Part shown: piece by piece, positions 1 through 5,212 of the stretch
How positions within the stretch are numbered: position 1 is the stretch's first letter
Layout: the number at the start of each line of letters is the position of its first letter
NCBI GenBank assembly: GCA_018400625.1
Contig: JAGYMJ010000046.1
Location: 1 to 5,212, forward strand
Source: Planctomycetota bacterium
GTDB lineage: Bacteria; Planctomycetota; Brocadiia; SM23-32
Length of the DNA: 5,212 nt
Reading direction: 5' to 3'
The notes under the pieces: generated by a model
What the model saw: the letters and a program-made list of their open reading frames with translations, nothing else
Databases searched by the model: none
Told to the model about the DNA's origin: nothing
Translations under genes and position numbers: made by a program

Positions 1-339
1 TATTTCTCCCTCATACCCGGTCGTTTTCGCCAGTGCACCGTTGATGAACAACCGCGCTTGCTTACCGTCGAATTGACCGGCCACATGCTGCCATTCGCCG
101 GACTCAACGGTGGGATCCCTGCCCGTTCTTACCTGAGCCCCTGCCTCTCTGCTCCCTAATGTAAATTCGGGTCGAGCTCGATGCGCCCAGATATTATAGG
201 CATGCTGTGTCCAATCCGGTCGCCTTACGGAACGAACTTGCTCAAAGGGTTTTCCAAGAGTTATCCAGGGATGCCAGCTAAGATATTTATCCTGGAGCTT
301 AACCCATGCTTCTAAAGTGACAACATCTGGTTTCAACGC
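1..339 (-). other. LamG-like (concanavalin A-type) jelly-roll domain, incomplete
   Basis: Residues about 790-902 of the left gene carry the usual signature of laminin-G-like lectin folds (Laminin_G_3 type): an opening strand VTLEAWVKLQD (796-806) and, about 75 residues later, SGEWQHVAGQFDGKQARLF (869-887) followed by INGALAK. The W-x-H-V-A, F-D-G and x-L-F-I-N-G elements are the parts I recognise. Domains of this kind usually run 150-200 residues, so the end is beyond the window. In secreted bacterial proteins they often bind glycans or add an adhesive surface; binding here is inferred, not shown. The right-hand paralogue has no such domain. Confidence 0.8.
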
Positions 340-2706
340 CTCTCCCGCAGCGCATTCGGCGTAAGCTTCTTCTCCACCGAACCACAAGGAAACATCGCCG
401 TCCCAAATCAGTTTGTCATTCTCAACCCCCGCATTAACCAGGAGTCCAGCCTCCCAGTCGGATGGGGAAGATATCGACAGTGCTGCTGAGGTTCCACTGA
501 CCACTCTCTTTTGAACCGGAGAAAAGACTCCAACTTCTTTATAACTTGTTAATGCTTTTTCAAGATATTCTTTCGCCTCCTTCATCTCACCTATTGTCGC
601 TCCTTCATCGGCGAGCAGATCACGAAGTGCTTCAAGACGACGCTGGATTCTTTCCTGAAAAAGCCGTCCGAACCCTTCGGCCGGCTCAGCGAGAATCTCA
701 TCGCCGTCCTCTAAAGACTCCCCGGTTGACTGTCGGGTATCTTCCGTTTCTCTGAAATTATCTACAGCTCCCGACAGGCGCCCGGTCAGCTCATTAAGGT
801 GTTCGGCCGAAACGCTCTTATCGTCCATCGCGGTCTTGAGTCTTTCATGCAGCGCTTTCACCGTTCCCTGATATAAACGGCCGAACCCCACTTCCTGACC
901 CAGCACATCTTCGGCGGCACTGATAGCAGCCAGTGCCTGCGTTTCGGCGCGCATCACGTCGCGGTACTGGTGTTTTGCGCGCTGCAGCAGCACATCGGCG
1001 CTCAGCCAGTTCTGTGCCGGGTCATCTTCCCCAGCAAGCAGTTTTGTCAGCGAGTTTTTACGGTTGATGAGTTCTTCACGCCGCCGGCCGGCGAAATGTT
1101 TCTGAGTCTCCTCCATCATCCGCTTGGCTTCCGCGATCCTATCTTCCAGGCGGACGCGGATGTTCTCGTCGGTATCGAAACGGATCGAGTAAAGGTCGGC
1201 GTCCTGCAGCCGAATGCGCAGCCGCACCTCTTCGCCTTTCAGGGCGTCAAGGTCGGTGTTCCCATCCCATGCCACCATATGTTCGATAGCATTGCCGAAA
1301 AGGGTCTCACTGTCGTCGAAGGAAAAACCGGGAATAGGCTCGCCCTGCCTGTCAGTGAGTTCGAACTGAATATCACCCACCGCCGAGGTCTGGTAATTGA
1401 CAAGAAGCCGATCTCCGGAGAAGGTAAGCGGCCGGGTGAGCATTTCTCCGCCCTCGGCGTCAGCGTGCAGCGAGACAAATCCATCGATGCGGATCGTGCC
1501 GCGCCGGATGCGCATGCCCGGATGACGGTAGTGCTCCGTCCAGTAAACTGAAATTTGCTCGGGAGAAGTCTGGATCATGCCCCAGGCCGGATAATTATTG
1601 CGGTCGGTCCAAATTTCAGGCTCCGGGCCGGACCGGATGAAAGCTGACGCCCACCTGTCAAAAATTTTCCCATCCCGGCTGCTCATCAGGAGGACATCAT
1701 TGATGCCGGGGCCGGGGTGTTCGGCCACTTTCCTGCGACGGGTTATGAAACGGTTCGGCGTGCCTATATAGATGTGGGGGGCGCGGAAGTAGGGGCGGAT
1801 GCCATTGGTATACATGTGTTCGACCCTTGAATCACGGTATTCGATCGGTTCCGGAGAACTCCACTGCCGGAAGTCCTCCGATTCGGCGCGCCAGATTCCC
1901 CGAGCCACGCGTCCGTAACGATCCTTTTCACCGGGTGTTGGCCCCCGGTAGTAACAGACATATATTTCCCTTTTCGGGTCCCAGAAGGCAACATTCTGCG
2001 AATCAAATCCGCCCTGAAGTTCGCCCGTATCGGGATGATACCGTTCGATGATACGCTCCTCCTCCACCAGTTCCCAGTCCAGACCATCGGGCGAAATCCA
2101 GGCTCCCAAGCCCCCGCCTCCGGGAATACCGGCAGCCCCTGGAAAGTAGGAGATTGCTTTATAGCGCTCCTCCGCCGGCGCAGCGGGGTTAGGGTCTTTG
2201 AACATCGTAAAATTATGGCCGGCAGGACCGCGGCGCGAGAGAAGATTGTTCTGCGTTGAGCCCTCAAAATCATAAATATTTAAAACAGGACGGGTGAAAT
2301 TGATGCCGTCACGGCTCTCGATGATTGCCGTCGTCTGTTGACGTCTCCTCGGCGTAGCATTGTACGTCAAAACAATTCTGTCATTATCCTCAAATACCGC
2401 CAGATAGGCGCTGGTATTGCCTTCCCAGGGCTTATCGAGTGCATGTACCACTTCACGTGGAGTCGGATGGTGCATGCGCCGACTTGCAGTGCCGATCATC
2501 CCGTCGATCAGAAAATTATCGATAAACAGTTCGCGACGCGATCCAATTTCAGCAACTTCGCGGTCCAGAGGAGCAAAGGCCTCCAAATCCGAAGAAGAGT
2601 TTTTTTCATTGTTCATATCATATGGCGATGTTTCACCAAAGGCTATTGAAACTATCAGCAAAATCATAAACAACAGAGGAATGTGACTAAAAAGAAGATG
2701 TTTCAT
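1..2706 (-). CDS. Exported glycosidase-like multidomain protein with C-terminal LamG-like domain (3' end outside window)
   Basis: Reading leftwards from the ATG at 2706, the frame stays open for 902 codons to the window edge. The stop lies outside, which is why no bounded ORF appears here. Residues 1-24 form a signal peptide (MKHLL, hydrophobic core, likely cleavage after AFG). A short Ser/Asn-rich linker follows. Residues about 53-511 match the downstream-facing paralogue at 2806-4920 and look like a five-bladed propeller glycosidase of the GH32/GH43-like type plus a beta-sandwich: RRELFIDNFLID (58-69), SQNVAFWDPKREIYV (236-250), HMYTNGIRPYFRAPHIYIG (297-315), WTDRNNYPAWGMIQTSP (366-382), YWTEHYRHPGMRIRRGTIR (388-406). 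Compared with the paralogue it has a Gly-rich insertion near 190-200. Residues 512-725 are charged and helical, with three related units. Residues about 790-902 resemble a LamG-like jelly-roll. Substrate and activity are unknown. The start is supported by an AAGGA site 8 bases upstream. It uses TTA and TCA codons, unlike its neighbour. Confidence 0.9.
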   Translation of the reverse strand, partial: MKHLLFSHIPLLFMILLIVSIAFGETSPYDMNNEKNSSSDLEAFAPLDREVAEIGSRRELFIDNFLIDGMIGTASRRMHHPTPREVVHALDKPWEGNTSAYLAVFEDNDRIVLTYNATPRRRQQTTAIIESRDGINFTRPVLNIYDFEGSTQNNLLSRRGPAGHNFTMFKDPNPAAPAEERYKAISYFPGAAGIPGGGGLGAWISPDGLDWELVEEERIIERYHPDTGELQGGFDSQNVAFWDPKREIYVCYYRGPTPGEKDRYGRVARGIWRAESEDFRQWSSPEPIEYRDSRVEHMYTNGIRPYFRAPHIYIGTPNRFITRRRKVAEHPGPGINDVLLMSSRDGKIFDRWASAFIRSGPEPEIWTDRNNYPAWGMIQTSPEQISVYWTEHYRHPGMRIRRGTIRIDGFVSLHADAEGGEMLTRPLTFSGDRLLVNYQTSAVGDIQFELTDRQGEPIPGFSFDDSETLFGNAIEHMVAWDGNTDLDALKGEEVRLRIRLQDADLYSIRFDTDENIRVRLEDRIAEAKRMMEETQKHFAGRRREELINRKNSLTKLLAGEDDPAQNWLSADVLLQRAKHQYRDVMRAETQALAAISAAEDVLGQEVGFGRLYQGTVKALHERLKTAMDDKSVSAEHLNELTGRLSGAVDNFRETEDTRQSTGESLEDGDEILAEPAEGFGRLFQERIQRRLEALRDLLADEGATIGEMKEAKEYLEKALTSYKEVGVFSPVQKRVVSGTSAALSISSPSDWEAGLLVNAGVENDKLIWDGDVSLWFGGEEAYAECAAGEALKPDVVTLEAWVKLQDKYLSWHPWITLGKPFEQVRSVRRPDWTQHAYNIWAHRARPEFTLGSREAGAQVRTGRDPTVESGEWQHVAGQFDGKQARLFINGALAKTTGYEGEI
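535..1083 (-). repeat. Three related helical units between core and LamG-like domain
   Basis: Within residues 512-725 of the left gene I see three units of about 42-44 residues, each read as two or three amphipathic helices: residues 542-583 (starts RREELINRKNSLTKLL, ends HQYRD), 610-653 (starts RLYQGTVKALHERLK, ends NFRE) and 681-724 (starts RLFQERIQRRLEALRDLL, ends YKE). The last two are clearly related: each begins after a GFGRL motif (607-611 and 678-682), and the DNA under that motif is similar (around 880-890 and 670-680). The first is more diverged. The layout recalls FIVAR-type three-helix spacers, but I do not see a clear family signature. The likely role is a stalk that holds the LamG-like domain away from the catalytic core. 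Confidence 0.6.
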
Positions 2707-2714
2707 TTTAAGAT

Positions 2715-2719
2715 TCCTT
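2715..2719 (-). promoter_or_regulatory. Ribosome binding site of the left paralogue
   Basis: On the minus strand AAGGA lies 8 bases before the ATG at 2706. This purine-rich match to the anti-Shine-Dalgarno sequence, together with the good signal peptide that follows, fixes the start at 2706. Confidence 0.7.
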
Positions 2720-2789
2720 TTTGTTTGTTCCGTAGGAAATGGGATATCGTTTTCCGCTTTTATAGAGAATTATTTAGGTAAAAATTGGA

Positions 2790-2802
2790 GAAAACTGTTT
2801 TC
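2790..2802. other. 13-base palindrome after the stop codon of the right paralogue
   Basis: GAAAAC-T-GTTTTC on the plus strand is a perfect inverted repeat with six-base arms and a one-base centre, starting 3 bases past the TGA at 2806-2808. As RNA it could form only a four-pair stem with a five-base loop, too weak for an intrinsic terminator. It could be a protein-binding site or chance in AT-rich sequence. Confidence 0.3.
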
Positions 2803-2805
2803 GGG

Positions 2806-4920
2806 TCATGGCATGAAACGCAGCGAATACAGGTTGGCATCGTGCAGGCGGACCCGCAGGCGCACCGGTTGGCCGACGAGTTCGCTGAGGTCATCGCTGT
2901 TGTTCCATGTGACGACGCCGTCGATTTCATTCCCGAAAACAATATCACTATCCTCGAGAGCGAAGCCCTTGTAAGGATTGCCATGGGTGTCGCACAATTC
3001 GAACCGGATCGCGCCCACGGCGGAAGTGGCATAATTGACCTCGAGTCGAGCGCCGGAAAAGATCAAAGGCCGGGTGATCATCTCACCGACTTTATCCGCG
3101 GCGGCGAGGGAAGCAAATCCGTCCAGGCGGATCGTCCCACGGCGCAGCCTCATGCCGGGATGGCGGTAGTGCTCCGTCCAGTACAGCGACAGTTCGGTCG
3201 GCGAGGTTTGCACCATGCCCCATGCCGGAAAATTGTTGCGTTCGGTCCAGCTTTCGTCATCCGGGCCGGGCGGGATAAAGGCCTGCGCCCAGCGCTGAAA
3301 AGTCTTGCCGTCGCGGCTGCTCATGAGCACCGCATCGCTCACGCCGGTGTTCGGATGTCCGGCGACCTTTTTCCGGTGGGGAACGTAACGCGCAGGCGTG
3401 CCGATGTAGATATGGGGCGCACGGAAATAGGGGCGGATCGCGTTGGTGTACATGTGTTCGGCGCGTTCATCGTCATACTCCACGGGTTCTTGGGCCGTCC
3501 ACTCGATGAAATCTTTCGATTCAGCGCGCCAGATACCGCGCAGACCGGTCCGATCAGGGTGGGAACGTCGGAAGTACAGGACGTAGATCTCACGCCGGGG
3601 ATCCCAGAAAGCGACGTTCTGCGAGTCCGGCCCGGGCGGTCCGACGATACTCTCCGTCAACAGCGACCAGTGGATGCCGTCGTGGGACGCGTAAGCGGCC
3701 AGGTCGCCCCCGCGAGGAGGATAAGCGATCGCCTTGTACCGCTGGTCGTCCGGTGCGGCGGGATTAGTGTCCTTGAAGGGCGCGAAGTTATGTCCCGCCG
3801 CGCCGAGGTTCCTGCGAATCGGCAGCAGGTTGTTGTCGGTGGTGCCTTCGAACTCCACCATCCCCAGGTTAGGCCGCGAGAAGAGAATACCGTCTCGGCT
3901 TTCGATGAGCGCCGTTGTCTGTGCTCTGTTGGGAGTCGCGTTGTAGTACAGGAGTATCCTTTCTCCGTCCCGGATCACGGAAAAGTAGGCGCTTGTGTCG
4001 CCCTCCCAGGGTTGATCAAGCACATGGACCACTTCACGCGGCGTTGGTCGATGCAGTCGTCGCCGGGCGCCGCCCGTCAGGGCGTCCACCAAAAAGTCGT
4101 CCACAAAAAGCTCTCGGCGTGTGCCGATGTCCGCTTCCGGCTTATCGCCGGGCTGCGCACGCAGGCTTTCATCGGTCCAGTCCGGGTCACCGCGCAGAAA
4201 CGGATCGGCGAGAATAGACTTGAAATTGCCGGCGCGCAGCTCCTTCGGCCCGCCAAGTGCGAGCAACGAACTGCCCTTGCCGCTCACAAAACGCACGGCC
4301 AGCACGTTCGTCCCCTCGTTCAAGTGGACATCGACGAGGTGGTCCCGGATGGAGGGGGGCCAGCCGGCGCGGGCGTCGAAGACCTCCAGAACAAGATCAC
4401 CATTAACCCAGGCCTGAACACCGTAGTCCGCGCCGAAGCCGAGCGTCACCTTTTGGGACTCGGGCGAATTAATCGGCACGAAAACATGCGCCATCTTCCC
4501 CCAGGCGCTGTAGGAGGGGACAAGCATCTCTTCAGGGGTGGAAAAATCAACGCCGAAAAGGGGACGAAAATCATGCTGGTGGTTCCTGGTACGGATGCTC
4601 CTCGCCTCCATCATCTGACCGTCCACAACGAGCTTTTCCGGTACGCTTTCGAGAGTCTCCGGCGGGCTCATTTCCCGGGCTGCCTTGACCCTTGCCCTGG
4701 CTCGGTCAACCTCTTTCGACAAATCCTCAGCCGGCGGTTCCGGTTCGGCGGGCACAAAGACCGTCCACCGTTCAGGGAATTCCACCTTGCCGGCAATCGT
4801 TGTTTCCCCGATATCATGGGTTTCGCCGAAAACAGCTTTCTCGACGACTGTCGGGGGCGACAGCAACAGTACATTCGACGTAAAAATCACGAACATGAAC
4901 GCACGATACAAACTTCTCAT
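2806..4920 (-). CDS. Exported glycosidase-like protein with N-terminal jelly-roll-like module, 704 residues
   Basis: The gene is complete, ATG at 4920 to TGA at 2806-2808. Residues 1-23 are a basic then hydrophobic leader (MRSLYRAFMFVIFTSNVLLL), read as a signal peptide or anchor; the cleavage site is unclear. Residues about 48-230 are an accessory module: FPERWTVFVP (48-57), then a PA14/jelly-roll-like part with GFGADYGVQAWVNGDLVLEV (161-180), WPPSIRDHLVDVHLNEGTNV (187-206) and a GSS-LLALGGP end. Residues 264-704 are the core shared with the left gene: RRELFVDDFLVD (268-279), SQNVAFWDPRREIYVLYFR (433-451), HMYTNAIRPYFRAPHIYIG (489-507), WTERNNFPAWGM (558-569), YWTEHYRHPGM (580-590). The conserved Asp/Glu residues in these motifs fit a five-bladed propeller glycosidase (GH32/GH43-like superfamily), followed by a beta-sandwich. 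I cannot assign a CAZy family or substrate. It is probably co-transcribed with the left paralogue, 99 bases away. Confidence 0.92.
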   Translation of the reverse strand: MRSLYRAFMFVIFTSNVLLLSPPTVVEKAVFGETHDIGETTIAGKVEFPERWTVFVPAEPEPPAEDLSKEVDRARARVKAAREMSPPETLESVPEKLVVDGQMMEARSIRTRNHQHDFRPLFGVDFSTPEEMLVPSYSAWGKMAHVFVPINSPESQKVTLGFGADYGVQAWVNGDLVLEVFDARAGWPPSIRDHLVDVHLNEGTNVLAVRFVSGKGSSLLALGGPKELRAGNFKSILADPFLRGDPDWTDESLRAQPGDKPEADIGTRRELFVDDFLVDALTGGARRRLHRPTPREVVHVLDQPWEGDTSAYFSVIRDGERILLYYNATPNRAQTTALIESRDGILFSRPNLGMVEFEGTTDNNLLPIRRNLGAAGHNFAPFKDTNPAAPDDQRYKAIAYPPRGGDLAAYASHDGIHWSLLTESIVGPPGPDSQNVAFWDPRREIYVLYFRRSHPDRTGLRGIWRAESKDFIEWTAQEPVEYDDERAEHMYTNAIRPYFRAPHIYIGTPARYVPHRKKVAGHPNTGVSDAVLMSSRDGKTFQRWAQAFIPPGPDDESWTERNNFPAWGMVQTSPTELSLYWTEHYRHPGMRLRRGTIRLDGFASLAAADKVGEMITRPLIFSGARLEVNYATSAVGAIRFELCDTHGNPYKGFALEDSDIVFGNEIDGVVTWNNSDDLSELVGQPVRLRVRLHDANLYSLRFMP
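4237..4779 (-). other. N-terminal PA14/jelly-roll-like module of the right paralogue
   Basis: Residues about 48-228 of the 704-residue protein are absent from the left paralogue, whose core begins soon after its signal peptide. The strand pattern and the motifs F-G-A-D-Y-G-V-Q-A-W-V-N-G, W-P-P-S-I-R-D-H and N-V-L-A-V-R-F are of the type I recall at the front of PVC-bacterial exported hydrolases. They resemble beta-sandwich modules that bind carbohydrate. A binding role is inferred from that resemblance; no ligand residues can be named. Confidence 0.55.
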
Positions 4921-4927
4921 ATGCTTT

Positions 4928-4931
4928 CTCC
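4928..4931 (-). promoter_or_regulatory. Ribosome binding site of the right paralogue
   Basis: GGAG on the minus strand, 7 bases before the ATG at 4920. Good spacing, and it precedes the hydrophobic leader directly, so it supports this start over the later in-frame ATG at residue 9, which would remove the basic N-terminus. Confidence 0.7.
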
Positions 4932-5001
4932 ATTAGTTTTTAACGGCGTTGGAGCCTGTTGCACAATTCCCCGCAGAGGGTGAAATAGATTTGTTTTTAT
5001 T

Positions 5002-5028
5002 TCCTTCGTGCTCTTCGTGTTCTTCGTG
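5002..5028. repeat. Three tandem 9-base units (CACGAAGRR on the minus strand)
   Basis: On the plus strand the units are TCCTTCGTG (5002-5010), CTCTTCGTG (5011-5019) and TTCTTCGTG (5020-5028); only the first two bases vary. On the minus strand the cluster follows an A-run and is itself followed by an AT-rich stretch. From memory, repeats of this wording are dispersed in many environmental bacterial genomes and often sit beside GxxExxY genes, where their translation gives Thr-Lys-rich peptides. Here too the cluster is next to such a gene, on its 3' side. Whether it is a mobile repeat, a regulatory site or a relic is unknown. Confidence 0.75.
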
Positions 5029-5042
5029 GTTTTTTTCTTGAA

Positions 5043-5212
5043 CTAAAGCACAAAACGTTTTATGCCGTCTTTCAATCTGATAACGTTGAAATTGATCAAA
5101 AGCCCCGTTCTGATATTTGCCAATTTCATATACGTCAGCAGCTGAGCTTCATGAATGCCCCCAAGTTTTGCTACACTTTTCAGTTCGATAACCAGTTCAT
5201 TTTCAATCAAGA
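5043..5212 (-). CDS. GxxExxY family protein, C-terminal part (5' end outside window)
   Basis: The minus-strand frame entering at the right edge encodes 55 residues and ends at TAG (5043-5045). The peptide has the hallmarks of the C-terminal half of the GxxExxY family (TIGR04256, PDDEXK_3-like): VIELKSVAKL (residues 7-16 of the visible part), then IHEAQLLTYMKL (19-30), RTGLLINFNV (34-43) and the ending LKDGIKRFVL. Family members are about 120-135 residues, so a little under half is visible; the name-giving motif and any upstream catalytic Asp are off the edge. The E-L-K triad fits the E-x-K part of a PD-(D/E)xK nuclease fold, but no activity is established for the family to my knowledge. No function can be linked to the neighbouring glycosidase genes. 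Confidence 0.88.
   Translation of the reverse strand, partial: LIENELVIELKSVAKLGGIHEAQLLTYMKLANIRTGLLINFNVIRLKDGIKRFVL

Larger units (their letters stand above)
2707..2805. other. Intergenic gap between the paralogues
   Basis: These 99 bases are AT-rich compared with the coding regions on either side. They hold the RBS of the left gene and a 13-base palindrome just after the stop of the right gene. I see no GC-rich hairpin followed by a T-run, so no convincing terminator, and no well-spaced -35/-10 pair on the minus strand. Read-through from the gene at 2806-4920 into the gene ending at the left edge is therefore plausible, which would make the two paralogues one transcription unit. This is inference from spacing and from the absence of signals. 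Confidence 0.6.
4921..5042. other. Spacer between the GxxExxY gene and the right paralogue
   Basis: These 122 bases hold an RBS at the left end and three 9-base repeat units in the right half. I find no strong terminator for the GxxExxY gene and no promoter I would defend for the glycosidase genes. The promoter may lie within or before the GxxExxY gene, or be of a type not recognisable by eye. Confidence 0.5.

Noticed and set aside
970..1551. Plus-strand open frame of 193 codons
   Set aside because: It lies wholly opposite the left gene, whose minus-strand frame is continuous and homologous to the paralogue at this place.
1764..2273. Minus-strand open frame of 169 codons, which might suggest a frameshifted gene
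   Set aside because: It is in another frame. The true frame (codons starting at multiples of three, from 2706) is open without break through this region and aligns with the paralogue, so there is no frameshift.
2720..2750. Short GGAAA/TTTCC inverted repeat in the gap between the paralogues
   Set aside because: Five weak pairs, a long loop and no following T-run in either direction; not a terminator.
4938..4966. Possible promoter, TTGTGC and TTAAAA 17 bases apart on the minus strand
   Set aside because: Each box matches the sigma-70 consensus at only three of six bases, and the implied transcript start would fall at the ribosome binding site.
2785..4983. Long plus-strand open frame of 732 codons opposite the right paralogue
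   Set aside because: It is the codon-register mirror of the real gene. The minus-strand gene has an RBS, a leader peptide, recognisable domains and a paralogue. The plus-strand product resembles nothing I know, and the matching frame opposite the left paralogue is broken by stops.

Overview
The window holds three genes, all on the minus strand, so it reads from right to left. In order they are the 3' end of a GxxExxY-family gene (5043-5212), a complete gene for an exported glycosidase-like protein of 704 residues (2806-4920), and a paralogue of that protein (1-2706) whose C-terminus runs off the left edge after 902 codons. There are no RNA genes, CRISPR arrays, transposases or integrases.

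The organism is probably an environmental bacterium of the Planctomycetes/Lentisphaerae/Verrucomicrobia type. The reasons are large exported proteins of the five-bladed-propeller glycosidase class starting with an 'RRELFVDDFLVD'-like motif, a PA14/jelly-roll-like module with a 'WPPSIRDH' motif, a LamG-like domain at the end of a long multidomain protein, and a GxxExxY gene. All of these are frequent in PVC and metagenomic genomes. The assignment is by recognition only; no search was possible.

Layout: (1) 1-2706, signal peptide + propeller/sandwich core + a helical region with three related units + LamG-like domain, open at the left edge. (2) 2707-2805, a 99-base AT-rich gap with a ribosome binding site (RBS) for the left gene and a small palindrome. 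(3) 2806-4920, signal-anchor/peptide + N-terminal ligand-binding-like module + the same core, stopping where the paralogue's helical extension begins. (4) 4921-5042, a spacer with an RBS and three tandem 9-base units (CACGAAGRR on the minus strand). (5) 5043-5212, GxxExxY C-terminus.

The two large genes look like a tandem duplication with exchange of accessory modules: one conserved core, with a different module at the N-terminus of one copy and at the C-terminus of the other. They are co-directional and close enough to be co-transcribed, and probably act outside the cytoplasm on a polysaccharide or glycoconjugate. The substrate cannot be told. The GxxExxY gene is probably unrelated in function. 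It comes with a short 9-base repeat cluster of a kind I recall near such genes elsewhere, and this junction is the most curious part of the window.
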